DNA from: Alphaproteobacteria bacterium
GTDB taxonomy: Bacteria > Myxococcota_A > UBA796 > CAJQPC01
Reading direction: 5' to 3'
DNA: 64,000 bases
NCBI GenBank assembly: GCA_020632795.1
Contig: JACKEV010000006.1
Location: 372,001 to 436,000 of the forward strand
Below the pieces are notes generated by a model. It saw only the letters and a program-made list of their open reading frames with translations. It was not told the DNA's origin and ran no database searches. Made by a program: the position numbers and the translations under genes. The first letter of the stretch is position 1. Each line of letters starts with the position of its first letter. Below, piece after piece: positions 55,417-64,000 of the stretch.

Positions 55417-57234
55417 ATGAGCGAGATGCTCTCTGTATCGATGCAGCACCACGGCGTCTTCCCCGCCGACGTCGCCGTCCAGCGCTGCCTGGCGCGGGGC
55501 AACCCCCCCGACGAGGTGGAGCGCTTCTTCAAGCGGGCGGACCGCTGGGCCGAGGTGGCTCTGAGCGCCTTCACCGTTCACCCCGACGCCTACTGCGGCA
55601 CCAGCGAGGAGCTGTTCCTCCGCCTCCTGGCCGAGGCCCTGCTCCAGGTCGGCCACGGCTACGACGACACCCCGCTGGACCGGCACTTCAACAAGAAGCT
55701 CTTCTCCATGGGCTTCAAGGTCGACGACAAGACCAACATCTGCTGGATCACCGAGATGGACTACACCCCCGGCGCGCCCCGGGACCCCTCGGCGGGCGGC
55801 CGGGAGGACTCGGTGAGCGTGGTGGTGCTGGTCCCCGCGCACCTGGTCGAGGGCATCGAGGGGGTGACCGGCTTCGACTCGGCGGCCTGGGGCGGCGCGC
55901 GCTGGCTGGACGACGAGGCGCGGGGTCGCCAGTATGCGCGAAAGCCGGCGGAGATCCGCATGGTCGACGCCCAGGTGCGCCTCAAGGCGGGCACGAAGCC
56001 CGCGACGTGGACCGGCCGCTGGACCGCCCGGGGCGACAAGCTGGGCGCCCAGCGCATCGCGGACATCACCTGGGACGACGCCGGGAACATGCTGCTCGTC
56101 GGCCGGTGGGGCAAGGGCGACGAGCTGACCATCGTGTCCCCGGACTGGAGCGCGCAGACCCGCTCGGCGGGCGCCTCCAAGCCCGGCGCGGACGCGGTCG
56201 AGGTCGCCCAGGGGGCCATCTGGCTGGGGGAGCCCGGCGGGCTCTACGCGCTCCGGGAGGGCCAGGACCCCCAGAAGTACGACGCGAAGGACGGCCTGGC
56301 CGGCCGGACGGTCAACGCGCTGGGCAAGCTGCCCGATGACACCCTGGTCATCGGCACTTCGGGAGGCTTCACCCTGCGCGCGCCCGACGGCACCTGCGAG
56401 ACGGTGAAGGACGGCCTCGGCGACAAGACCATCCAGAACCTCGCGATCGGACCGGACGGCACCCTGTGGTTCGGCGGCTACAAGGGCCTGACCCGCCGCG
56501 CGCCCGACGGCGCGCTCACGAAGTACCAGTCCCGCCAGGGGGTGCCCATCTGCACGGGCGTGGTCCCCCTGCGCAGCGGCTTCACCCTCGTGGGCACACG
56601 GGACGGCACCCGCGTCATCGCCCCCGGCGACGGCCGCACCCACCCCTGGAAGGAGCTGGACCCCTTCGGCGCGGTGGTCGGCGGGCACGAGGATGCGCGG
56701 GGCGTGGTGTGGCTCTACACCTGGCACGGCGCGCTGCTGCGGCTGGAGGAGGGCCAGCCCCTGGCTTGCTTCTACCCGCAGAACGGCCTCCGTTCGGCAG
56801 ACGGCGGCGGCCTGTTCGCCCGCGACGGCTGGCTGTGGGCGGTGAACGGCGGGGAGGCGTATGGCCTCTCCATCGAGGCCCTGGAGGCCACCCTGGACGC
56901 CCCGGCTGACAACGTCGCGCTGAGCGGCGCGGGCAGCCTCTACACCGTCGAGCTGCCGACGGCCGCCGCCCCGGCCGCCGCCGCGGCGCCCGTCGAGAAC
57001 CCCTTCGAGGGCAAGTCCGTGGCGGTCACCGGAGCGATGCAGCAGATGAGCCGCGACGACATCCAGAGCCGCCTGGGCGCGCTGGGGGCGAGCGTGGCGA
57101 AGTCGGTGGGCAAGACCACCGACATCCTGGTGGTCGGCCAGCGGGCGGGCTCCAAGCTCAAGAAGGCCCAGAGCCTCGGCGTGCGCGTCATGACCGAGGA
57201 CGAGTTCGTCGCCCTCTCCGAGCTGCTGCCCTGA
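55417..57234 (+). CDS. Beta-propeller protein with C-terminal BRCT domain
   Basis: 605 residues from ATG 55417 (MSEMLSVSMQHHG). An N-terminal region (about 1-185) of mixed alpha/beta is followed by propeller repeats (TWDDAGNMLLVGRWGKGD, GAIWLGEPGGLYAL, GTLWFGGYKGLTRRAPDG). An Ala/Pro linker at about 505-520 leads to a BRCT domain (about 525-605; NPFEGKSVAVTGAMQQMSRD, KTTDILVVGQRAGSKLKKAQ) of the kind found in NAD-dependent DNA ligase. There is no ligase domain. No signal peptide, so it is cytoplasmic. Confidence 0.8.
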   Translation: MSEMLSVSMQHHGVFPADVAVQRCLARGNPPDEVERFFKRADRWAEVALSAFTVHPDAYCGTSEELFLRLLAEALLQVGHGYDDTPLDRHFNKKLFSMGFKVDDKTNICWITEMDYTPGAPRDPSAGGREDSVSVVVLVPAHLVEGIEGVTGFDSAAWGGARWLDDEARGRQYARKPAEIRMVDAQVRLKAGTKPATWTGRWTARGDKLGAQRIADITWDDAGNMLLVGRWGKGDELTIVSPDWSAQTRSAGASKPGADAVEVAQGAIWLGEPGGLYALREGQDPQKYDAKDGLAGRTVNALGKLPDDTLVIGTSGGFTLRAPDGTCETVKDGLGDKTIQNLAIGPDGTLWFGGYKGLTRRAPDGALTKYQSRQGVPICTGVVPLRSGFTLVGTRDGTRVIAPGDGRTHPWKELDPFGAVVGGHEDARGVVWLYTWHGALLRLEEGQPLACFYPQNGLRSADGGGLFARDGWLWAVNGGEAYGLSIEALEATLDAPADNVALSGAGSLYTVELPTAAAPAAAAAPVENPFEGKSVAVTGAMQQMSRDDIQSRLGALGASVAKSVGKTTDILVVGQRAGSKLKKAQSLGVRVMTEDEFVALSELLP

Positions 57235-58527
57235 TCAGCGCACCCACAGCCGCTCGCCCCGCAGCGTGAAGGTCGCGCCGGCCGGGACCTCCTGGCCGGC
57301 GACGGTGCCGCCTCGGGCGTTCGGCAGTTGTCCCTCCATGTGCCCGTCCTCGAAGATGGCGAAGTGCGTGCCCCTCGGCAGCTCCAGCCCCTCGTCGACC
57401 CAGGTGTCGGACAGCGTCGCCCAGGTGACCGTGCCGTCGCGCTCCAGAGAGACGCGCTCCTTGGTGGAGACCGGCACCACGCCGATGACGTGGTCGCGGG
57501 AGAGCTGCGCGACCTCGATGGAGCCGTCCGTGCGGAGCTGGACCCGCCCCTCCAGGGGCAGGCCGCGCCACTCGGTGGGCTCGGCCAGGGTCAGGTCGAC
57601 GGCGGCCCCCTGGTAGAGCCGGATCGTGGTGAGCTGGAGCCCTTCCCAGGACAGGGGGGTGTCCCGGGCGGTGAGCAGGGCGCGCTCGGGCTCCAGGTGG
57701 ACCTGGGTGCCCACCGGGCAGGACACCCCCGCCACGGCGGCGGGCGTCGCCAGCGTGCCCTTGAGGATCGCGCCGTCGTCGGAGCGCACGAAGGGCTCGC
57801 CGGGCAGGAAGCTCAGCCCGTCCACGGTGACCGGCGCGGCCAGGACGCCCTCGGTCAGGCCCGCCTCGGCGTCCCGCCAGTAGCCGTGGGCGCGCAGGGT
57901 CACGCCCCCGACCCGCACGGTGGCCTGGGGATCGTCCAGTTCGTGGCTGTTGATCCGGGTCAGCACGGGCAGCTCGCCGTGGCGGTAGGGGCGCTCGAAG
58001 GCCACGCAGGCCCCCGCCGGCAGGGCCAGGGTGGGCGCGTCCACCGCGTCCACGCACCCCCCCAGGACCCCGACGATCTGCCCCCCGTCCACGGCCACCT
58101 GAACCGGGGCGGTGCTCCGCAGCGACAGCCCCTCCACCTCGGCGGGGGCCGAGAGGGTGCCCCAGAACCCCCCGCCGTCCGCCTGAAGCGGCACGCGGGC
58201 CACCCACGAGAGCCCCCAGGCCTCGAAGGGCTCCGGCGAGATCGCCTGCTCGACCGCCATGTCGGGGAAGGTGAGCACCAGCACGCTGCCCGCCGGCAGG
58301 CAGAGGCCGTCGACGCAGGCCGGCTCGGTCAGCCGGCCCGATACGTGGCTCACCGCGAGGCCGAAGACCTCCGCGTCGGCGTGACGGGGCACGAAGCCGT
58401 ACGCGGCCCAGCCCACCCCGTCGGTCAAGGGGAGCCCGGTGCGCTCCGCGGCGTCGGGGAGGTGGAACGGCTTGGGGCTGCTCTTGGCCTGGGCCGGGGC
58501 CAGGAGCGCGACCAGGAGCGGGATCAT
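57235..58527 (-). CDS. Secreted beta-rich protein of unknown function
   Basis: 430 residues from ATG 58527 with signal peptide MIPLLVALLAPAQA. The body is made of short beta segments with recurring Gly-X-Pro turns (PAGSVLVLTFPD, LPAGACVAFERPY, LPRGTHFAIFEDG). I suspect a repeating beta fold that presents short strands, but no family is recognised. Its start overlaps the next gene's stop by 4 bp. Confidence 0.65.
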   Translation of the reverse strand: MIPLLVALLAPAQAKSSPKPFHLPDAAERTGLPLTDGVGWAAYGFVPRHADAEVFGLAVSHVSGRLTEPACVDGLCLPAGSVLVLTFPDMAVEQAISPEPFEAWGLSWVARVPLQADGGGFWGTLSAPAEVEGLSLRSTAPVQVAVDGGQIVGVLGGCVDAVDAPTLALPAGACVAFERPYRHGELPVLTRINSHELDDPQATVRVGGVTLRAHGYWRDAEAGLTEGVLAAPVTVDGLSFLPGEPFVRSDDGAILKGTLATPAAVAGVSCPVGTQVHLEPERALLTARDTPLSWEGLQLTTIRLYQGAAVDLTLAEPTEWRGLPLEGRVQLRTDGSIEVAQLSRDHVIGVVPVSTKERVSLERDGTVTWATLSDTWVDEGLELPRGTHFAIFEDGHMEGQLPNARGGTVAGQEVPAGATFTLRGERLWVR

Positions 58528-59471
58528 GGCGCGGCCCCCCGGTCCAGCAGCTCCTCCAAGGAGGGGATGGGCGGGGGCTCGGCCGCGCCGTCCAGGGTGA
58601 GCATGCGGCGGCCCCGGCGGACCAGCAGCTGGGGCGGTTCGTCGATCTGGGGGGCGACCCGACGCAGATCGTCGGCCTCCAGCGCGGTCATGGGGACGTT
58701 GTTCAGGGCCAGCACGATGTCCCCGGGCTCCAGCGACTCGCTCCAGGCGGAGCGGTAGTCGACGTCGTAGAGGACCTGACCACCCCCCCGGACGGGCTCC
58801 TCCTCGAAGGCCAGCAGGCTCAGGTCGGCGCTGGGGCGCGGGTCCCGGGGGTGGAGGGTGATGGGCTCGCGGGGGACCTGCGGGCTCCAGTGGACGGCCA
58901 GGGTGGGGATGTGCGGCCAGTGGGCGATGACGAAGGCGGGCTCGCCCTCGGGGCTGCTCAGGGCGAAGCGCCCCTCCGCGTCGGTAGGGGCCGTACACCA
59001 CAGGCGGAAGTCGCGGTGCTCGTGGGTGTCCACCGCGGGGCTGCATGCGGCCATCACGCTGGGGGTGGTCACCGGCGAGCCGTCGTCGCTGTCGACGATG
59101 GCGCCGTGGATGCGGGGCTCCTCGGTCCAGTCGTCCACGGTGAGGGTCTCCCCGGGGGCGAGGTCCAGCTCGGCCACAATCAGCCCGCCCCAACCTCGCG
59201 TCGCCCAGAGCGTCCAGCGCCCCGGGGGCAGCCCGTTCACCTCGACGACGTGCGCCTCCTGGTTCACCGTCGCGGCGGGGACCTGGCCCGAGGCGTCGGC
59301 GATGACCACCTGGCCGCCGTAGCGGATGAGCCACCGGGACAGGGTCTGGCCGTTCGCGCCGGTCCGCCAGTTCTCGTCGAGGCCCTCCACGCGGACCGTG
59401 GCCGTGCCCTCGTCCGGCGGATCGGGGAGGGTGTACGGGGTGCACGCCAGAGCGGTCAGGAGGGGCAGCAT
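58524..59471 (-). CDS. Lipoprotein with C-terminal PDZ-like segment
   Basis: 315 residues, lipobox ending Cys10 (LLTALAC). A DPPDEG spacer, a carboxypeptidase-regulatory-like beta domain (about 100-220; IHGAIVDSDDGSPVTTPS) and a short PDZ-like end (SLEPGDIVLALNNVPMTAL). It is translationally coupled with the gene at 57235. Confidence 0.68.
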   Translation of the reverse strand: MLPLLTALACTPYTLPDPPDEGTATVRVEGLDENWRTGANGQTLSRWLIRYGGQVVIADASGQVPAATVNQEAHVVEVNGLPPGRWTLWATRGWGGLIVAELDLAPGETLTVDDWTEEPRIHGAIVDSDDGSPVTTPSVMAACSPAVDTHEHRDFRLWCTAPTDAEGRFALSSPEGEPAFVIAHWPHIPTLAVHWSPQVPREPITLHPRDPRPSADLSLLAFEEEPVRGGGQVLYDVDYRSAWSESLEPGDIVLALNNVPMTALEADDLRRVAPQIDEPPQLLVRRGRRMLTLDGAAEPPPIPSLEELLDRGAAP

Positions 59472-59513
59472 GGGGACTCCGACAGCGCGGCGCGGCGGTC
59501 GTTCCCCGGAATC

Positions 59514-62099
59514 CTACCGCCGCCCGCGCCGCTCGACGAGGTAGGACACCCACTGGCCCAGCAGGTCGAGCACGCCGGGCACGGACACCCCCCGCGCCCG
59601 CTGCGCGCTGCCGATCTCGAAGGCCAGCGCCCACTGCCGGGCCAGGGTGCGCCAGGCGTAGAGCACGCCGTTGTCCGGATCGTAGATGTGGGTGGCCTCG
59701 CTGGTGACGCCGTTCAGCTCGATGACCTTGAAGCCCTGGCCGGAGCGGAGGGCGGCGGCGTCCGGGCCCCGCAGATCGAAGCGGCCGAAGGTGAACCCGC
59801 CCTCGAAGCCCGCGCACAGGCGGTCCAGCGCGGCGAGCAGCGCGGGGCTTTCGACGTCGGACCGGCCGTCCCGGAAGACCGATCCCCGCGAGTGGGTGCC
59901 CAGGCTCACCAGCCGCACCAAGGCCCCCTCCGGGGGGACCGTGTCCAGCGCGTCCGCCCAGCGGGCCAGGTGGGTGGGGGCCATGCAGACCGCCCGGTCG
60001 TGGGCCAGGATGAGCTGCTCCAGGGTGCGCGCGCCGTCGCCCACCACGTCGACGGGGTCCTTCCGGGTGATGGAGAGCAGCGACGGGGCGCCGCCGGGGG
60101 GCCGCACGATGAAGACCCCGTACTCCACCCCCGGGACGTACTCCTGGAGGAGCAGGTCGTCGACGGCCTCAGCGACGCGCGCGGCCAGCTCGGCCTCGTC
60201 CCGGACGATGGTGACCCCGAACCCGCGCTGGCCGTAGTCCGGCTTGAGCACCACCGGGAAGCCCAGCCCGTGGGCCTCCATGAACGCGCGGGCGTCGCTG
60301 ATCCGCTTGTCCACGGGATCGTGGAGGGGCAGGTGTCCGGTGACGGCCAGGGCCGGGGCGGACGGACCGCCGAGGCGCTGGTAGATGTCCCACTTGGACT
60401 CGCCGATCCAGCCCCCGCCGGGCACGCCGGGGTTGGTGGCCGCGAAGGCGGTGAGGCTGCGGTGGCGCAGGCCCAGCCACAGCACCCACAGGACGATGGG
60501 GGGGTAGAAGATGTAGGGCGGCCAGAACTCCCACCGGGTCAGCCGACGCCACCGGCCCAGGGCCAGGCGGCGCCCCTTCCAGGTGGCCAGGGGGACCACG
60601 GTGCGCAGCAGCGCGATGAGCCCCACGATGAGCCCCAACACGCCCCAGGCCCCGAGCTGCCACTCCTCCAGCAGGGTGAGGGCCCGGGTGCCCAGCAGCG
60701 CCGCGCCCCCCACCAGCAGCGGGGTCCACAGGGCGCAGGCCAGGGCGAAAGCGCCCAGGAAGGGCCCCATGGGCAGGTTGAGGGCCCCGGCGGCGAAGTA
60801 CATCGGCAGCCGCGCCCCGGGCATGAAGCGGCTGGTGAGGATGACGGAGAAGCCGTTGCGCTCGTACCAGCGGGTGGCGCGGTCGACCTGGGCTTCGGTG
60901 AGCATCCAGCTCAGCGGCGGGACCCGCAGCGCGGGGCGCCCCAGCAGCCGACCGGCCAGCACCAGCAGCAGGTCCCCCACGAAGATCCCGACGAAGCAGG
61001 CCAGCACCGCCGCGAACAGGCCCAGCCGCCCGTCGGCGACCAGCAGGCCCGCCGAGATGCAGGTCAGATCCTCGCTGACCAGGGTGGCGAGGGCCAGCAG
61101 CCCGCCCACCACCACCATGCTGAAGCCCTCGGCCGGGGGGGCGTCGGCGGGGTTGAAGGGCTCGGCGGCGGCGGCGATGCGGGGGGCGGCGGCCTGGGCC
61201 CGGGTCGGGCGCTCGCCGCGCTCCACCGCCGCGATGAAGTCGGTGATGTCCTGCGCGACGGGGGGGTCGCGGCCGAACACGAAGAAGTGGCTGTCCGGGC
61301 GCTCGATCAGGGTGGACTGGGGCAGCAGGCGGTGATGCTCCCGCCCGGCCTGGATGGGCACCAGGGGGTCGCGGACGCCGTAGATGAGCAGCGCGGGGGC
61401 CTCGAAGCGCTCCAGCGCGCCGCGCAGGGGGCGCTGGTCGGTGTCGTAGAAGTTCCGCGCGTAGGGCACGCCCATCATGGAGCGGTCCAGCAGACCGAAG
61501 TGCGGCGTGCCCCAGGTCAGGGCCTCGATCGCGGCCAACTGCAGCCCGTGGATGGCGTGGTTGAGGTGGTAGTCCCCCAGCAGCTCCATCTCCTGGACGC
61601 CGATCGCGGCCAGCATCGTGAGGGAGGCGACGCGGTCGGGGTGGGCGTCGGCCAGGGCCAGGGCCACGCCGCCGCCCATGCTGTGCACCACCAGATGGGC
61701 TTTCGGGATGCCCAGCGCGTCCATGAGCTGGACCAGATAGTCGGCGTGGGCGTGCACCGAGTAGTCGGGGACATTTCGGGTGGACGCCCCGAAGCCGGGC
61801 AGATCCGGAGAGACACAGCGCCAGGTGTCGGGCAGGGCGCGGGTCAGCCCGGCGAGGTCCCCGCCGCTGCCGGGGCTGCCGTGGGCGAACAGGACCGCCG
61901 GGGCGTCGGGCTCGCCGGGCCACTCCCGGTAGGCCAGGGTGACCGGCTCGTCCCGCCGCACCTCACCGTCGACCGCCCGAAGGGTCACGGCGCGCTGGTC
62001 CGACGCGGGCGTGGGCGCCGGCGCGTTCAGCCGCACCGCCGTCGACGCCGCCAACAGCAGCGCGTAAAGCGCGAGCGCGATGGCGCGGCGCCGGGTCAA
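59514..62099 (-). CDS. Fusion: alpha/beta hydrolase, DedA/VTT membrane domain, ATP-grasp
   Basis: 861 residues from a TTG at 62099, which overlaps the stop of the upstream acyltransferase gene. Residues 1-30 hold a membrane anchor; 31-320 are an alpha/beta hydrolase (LFAHGSPGSGGD, nucleophile VVHSMGGG with Ser140). Residues about 325-560 are several TM segments with the VTT/DedA signature LTSRFMPGARLPMYFAAG. Residues about 590-861 are an ATP-grasp domain (VVLKPDYGQRGFGVTIV, LLQEYVPGVEYGV, KVIELNGVTSEATHIYDP). It forms part of an acyltransferase operon, so lipid modification or transport is the best guess. Confidence 0.82.
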   Translation of the reverse strand: MTRRRAIALALYALLLAASTAVRLNAPAPTPASDQRAVTLRAVDGEVRRDEPVTLAYREWPGEPDAPAVLFAHGSPGSGGDLAGLTRALPDTWRCVSPDLPGFGASTRNVPDYSVHAHADYLVQLMDALGIPKAHLVVHSMGGGVALALADAHPDRVASLTMLAAIGVQEMELLGDYHLNHAIHGLQLAAIEALTWGTPHFGLLDRSMMGVPYARNFYDTDQRPLRGALERFEAPALLIYGVRDPLVPIQAGREHHRLLPQSTLIERPDSHFFVFGRDPPVAQDITDFIAAVERGERPTRAQAAAPRIAAAAEPFNPADAPPAEGFSMVVVGGLLALATLVSEDLTCISAGLLVADGRLGLFAAVLACFVGIFVGDLLLVLAGRLLGRPALRVPPLSWMLTEAQVDRATRWYERNGFSVILTSRFMPGARLPMYFAAGALNLPMGPFLGAFALACALWTPLLVGGAALLGTRALTLLEEWQLGAWGVLGLIVGLIALLRTVVPLATWKGRRLALGRWRRLTRWEFWPPYIFYPPIVLWVLWLGLRHRSLTAFAATNPGVPGGGWIGESKWDIYQRLGGPSAPALAVTGHLPLHDPVDKRISDARAFMEAHGLGFPVVLKPDYGQRGFGVTIVRDEAELAARVAEAVDDLLLQEYVPGVEYGVFIVRPPGGAPSLLSITRKDPVDVVGDGARTLEQLILAHDRAVCMAPTHLARWADALDTVPPEGALVRLVSLGTHSRGSVFRDGRSDVESPALLAALDRLCAGFEGGFTFGRFDLRGPDAAALRSGQGFKVIELNGVTSEATHIYDPDNGVLYAWRTLARQWALAFEIGSAQRARGVSVPGVLDLLGQWVSYLVERRGRR

Positions 62100-62869
62100 G
62101 CCTCGACGTCTCCGAGGCGGGCGTAGGCCCCGGCCACCGCGTCGTGGAGCTGGCGTGCCAGGGCCTTGCGGTTCGGCGCGGTGATGGGGGCCGGCCCGAA
62201 GGACACCCGCACCTCGAACCCGGGGAGCTGGAGCAGGCCGGCGAGGTGTGGGCCGAAGTCCATGTCCCCCCACCAGGCCAGCGCCTCGGACGGCGGCGGG
62301 GCCCCGGGCGGGGTGATGTAGCGGATGGCGGCGTAGTGGACCGGCATGCCCAGGCGCACGGCCGGCTCCAACAGGGAGGAGTGGAAGGGCAGCACGCCCG
62401 TGCCGTCGCTGCTGGTGCCCTCGGGGAAGAAGACCACGCCGTCGCCCTGCGCGAGGACCTGCCCGATGAGGTCGGTGACGCGGGCCACCTCGACGCGCCG
62501 ACCGCGATCGATGAAGATGGCCTCGGCGTTTCGGGAGAGCGCGCCCAGCAGCGGCCAGCCGGACAGGTCCCCCCGCGCCACGAACACCGCGCCGGTCTGC
62601 CCCAGCAGCACGGGGATGTCCAGGTAGGACTGGTGGTTCGCCACCAGCACGAACGGGCGGGCCGGCGGCCGCCCCTCGACCCGCACCCGCGCGCCGATGA
62701 CCCGCAGCACCGCGCGGCACCACACGCCCAGCCAGGCGTTGCGCCAGGCCACCCGGGCGGCGGGGTCGGCGTGGTGAAGGCGTCGCCCGGCCGCACACCC
62801 GGCGGTGGCCGCGACGATGGACCCCAGGACCCCCGGGGCGCGGGCGACGGCGCGGACCCGGCCCTTCAC
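62096..62869 (-). CDS. olsA: 1-acyl-sn-glycerol/lyso-ornithine acyltransferase, OlsA/PlsC-like
   Basis: 257 residues from GTG 62869, overlapping the upstream stop (GTGA). Conserved motifs: NHQSYLD at 78-84 (NHx4D), FPEGTS at 148-153. It has a short hydrophobic N-terminus. With OlsB encoded just before it, the likely reaction is O-acylation of lyso-ornithine lipid, although a general PlsC function is possible. Confidence 0.85.
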   Translation of the reverse strand: MKGRVRAVARAPGVLGSIVAATAGCAAGRRLHHADPAARVAWRNAWLGVWCRAVLRVIGARVRVEGRPPARPFVLVANHQSYLDIPVLLGQTGAVFVARGDLSGWPLLGALSRNAEAIFIDRGRRVEVARVTDLIGQVLAQGDGVVFFPEGTSSDGTGVLPFHSSLLEPAVRLGMPVHYAAIRYITPPGAPPPSEALAWWGDMDFGPHLAGLLQLPGFEVRVSFGPAPITAPNRKALARQLHDAVAGAYARLGDVEA

Positions 62870-63687
62870 GGCGCCGACCACCCCCGGTCGTCCAGGAAGC
62901 GCTTGCGGGCCTGCTCGGTCAGCACGTCGAGGTCGAGCACCACCAGGAAGTCGGTGGTGTCGAACAGCGGGTCGATGGCGGGCCAGCCGCAGACGTGGGC
63001 GCCCAGGCGCATGTAGCCCTCGAAGAGGGGGGGCAGCCGGGGCGCGGTCTGGTCGGCGTCCACGGGGACGCGGGGGAGGGCGTCGAGCGGCTCGACGCGC
63101 CAGAGGGGGTGCATGCGGCCGGCCGCCGCGAGGTGCTCGTAGACCTGGGCGCCCAGGGTGGGGTCCTGGCCGGTGAGGGAGCAGCAGCCGAACAGGTAGC
63201 GCTTGTGGTTGACCACCATGAACCGCCCCAGGGCCTTCCACAACAGGGCGATGACCCGCCCCGAGCGGTGCCCGCCGGCCACGCAGGCCCGGCCGACCTC
63301 CAGCCCCCGGCGCAGCACGTCCTCGGGGAGCTGGCCCAGGCGGAACTCGCCCGCGGAGTAGAAGCCGCCGTCCTCGACCGCCATCTCGAAGGTGCGCAGC
63401 CGGTAGGTGCCCACGACCTCGCCCGCCCGGTCGTCGATGACCATGACGTGGCAGCAGCCCGTGTCGAACATGTCCTCGTCCAGCCCGGTGCGGAAGGACT
63501 CCTGCAGGCCCTCGTTCAGCTCCAGGTTGAAGACCTCGAACCGCAGGCGCTGCACCGCGCGCAGGTCCTCGGCGGTCTCCGCGAAGCGGATGGTGTAGGC
63601 GCCGATGGTGAGGCGGGCGCCGGGCTCGAACCCGGGGGCGGTAGCGGGGAGGCCGGCCAGAGGCGCGGCCAGGGCGGCGTCTGTCAT
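62866..63687 (-). CDS. olsB: Ornithine N-acyltransferase OlsB-like (GNAT)
   Basis: 273 residues. LRFEVFNLELNEG, DEDMFDTGCCHVMVID and VVGTYRL are the OlsB-type N-acyltransferase signatures. The first step of ornithine-lipid synthesis moves a 3-hydroxyacyl group from ACP to ornithine. Downstream olsA-like gene overlaps by 4 bp. Confidence 0.87.
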   Translation of the reverse strand: MTDAALAAPLAGLPATAPGFEPGARLTIGAYTIRFAETAEDLRAVQRLRFEVFNLELNEGLQESFRTGLDEDMFDTGCCHVMVIDDRAGEVVGTYRLRTFEMAVEDGGFYSAGEFRLGQLPEDVLRRGLEVGRACVAGGHRSGRVIALLWKALGRFMVVNHKRYLFGCCSLTGQDPTLGAQVYEHLAAAGRMHPLWRVEPLDALPRVPVDADQTAPRLPPLFEGYMRLGAHVCGWPAIDPLFDTTDFLVVLDLDVLTEQARKRFLDDRGWSAP

Positions 63688-64000
63688 GTTCCGTCCAGGC
63701 GTCGGAAGTCGGAGGGGTCGGCCTTGAAGACGAGCCGGTCGTGGTGACGCTCCAGGCGCCCGGTGACCTCAAGGGGTTCTGCGATGACGTCGAGCACGCG
63801 GTCGTTGATGGCCTGGCCCTCGGGGCCGACCAGCAGCAGGTGGCGCGCGGCGCCCTGATCATCGCGGACCAGGAACAAGGGGGGGATGCCGCCGCTGATG
63901 CACCGGGTGGCGCAGGCGCGGTGGGGTTTGAGGTTGCCGGGGTTCATCACCCCGAGGAAGCACTTGCTGTCGACGATCTCGCCGATCAGGGTCCACTCGC
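63684..64000 (-). CDS. Conserved hypothetical protein, 5' end off window
   Basis: About 104 residues visible; the frame stays open to base 64000, so the start is outside. It reads GEIVDSKCFLGVMNPGNLK, then HRACATRCISGGIPPLFLVR and LLLVGPEGQAINDRVLD. The three Cys and His pattern is conserved, as I recall, in a small family of unknown function. Its stop overlaps the olsB start by 4 bp, so it belongs to the same operon. Confidence 0.65.
   Translation of the reverse strand, partial: EWTLIGEIVDSKCFLGVMNPGNLKPHRACATRCISGGIPPLFLVRDDQGAARHLLLVGPEGQAINDRVLDVIAEPLEVTGRLERHHDRLVFKADPSDFRRLDGT

Overview
The window looks like a piece of a very GC-rich (roughly 70% or more by eye), gene-dense chromosome of a myxobacterium-like organism (Myxococcota or a nearby former deltaproteobacterial lineage). 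The clues are MopE-type Asp/Cys repeats on lipoproteins, C-termini shaped like MYXO-CTERM sorting tags, a DUF1501/cytochrome-c-like secreted cluster, a PknB-type kinase and near-consensus sigma-54 promoters. The assignment is inference from gene content. There is no rRNA, tRNA, CRISPR array, prophage or insertion sequence that I can support, and no gene-free stretch longer than about 300 bp. The longest gaps are 31 bases 36227-36517 and 30899-31101; both are described as features.

Region 1 (1-24.5 kb) is mostly envelope and accessory functions: an M48 membrane protease (cut by the window edge), an RsmC-like methyltransferase, a CBS-pair protein, a Ser/Thr kinase with an AT-rich promoter patch, and a three-gene operon of a Tat-exported DUF1501 protein with two CxxCH lipoproteins. 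It continues with a PKD lipoprotein and an operon of scaffold-type proteins (alpha-solenoid, beta-propeller, pentapeptide/TPR, Lnb-N membrane protein). It ends with two MopE-repeat lipoproteins flanking a membrane transglutaminase. One MopE gene is frameshifted; the other carries five almost identical 207-bp repeats and a seven-bladed FG-GAP propeller.

Region 2 (24.5-43.0 kb) is a nucleotide supercluster. Transcribed leftwards are purQ-purA-purB-purC-purE-purF, then purD-purM-purN-purH, then a PurS/PurL fusion, pyrB, a pyrF-pyrE fusion and pyrD. All enzymes from PRPP to IMP and on to AMP are present. Several have features I associate with eukaryotic enzymes: a class II (CO2-using) PurE with no purK beside it, a CAD-like aspartate transcarbamoylase, an ADSL-like PurB, and gene orders purC-purE and purD-purM-purN that match the domain orders of PAICS and GART. 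The only interruption is a divergent, degenerate ProC-like gene behind a candidate operator and sigma-54 site.

Region 3 (43.1-48.3 kb) holds a radical SAM/SPASM enzyme divergent from a tiny Zn-ribbon/lipobox/MopE protein (the best candidate for an undescribed maturation system), an alpha/beta hydrolase, a VOC protein and a class II photolyase. Region 4 (48.3-54.6 kb) starts with a perfect -24/-12 promoter followed by four tandem paralogous secreted proteins with MYXO-CTERM-like tails, translationally coupled to a lipoprotein that contains a PPDK-type ATP-grasp domain. Region 5 (54.6-64.0 kb) has an SDR, a propeller-BRCT fusion, two secreted proteins, and an olsB/olsA-like acyltransferase pair. 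That pair is coupled to a three-domain fusion of alpha/beta hydrolase, DedA/VTT membrane domain and ATP-grasp.

All family assignments come from reading motifs and from memory of the families; no database search was possible.
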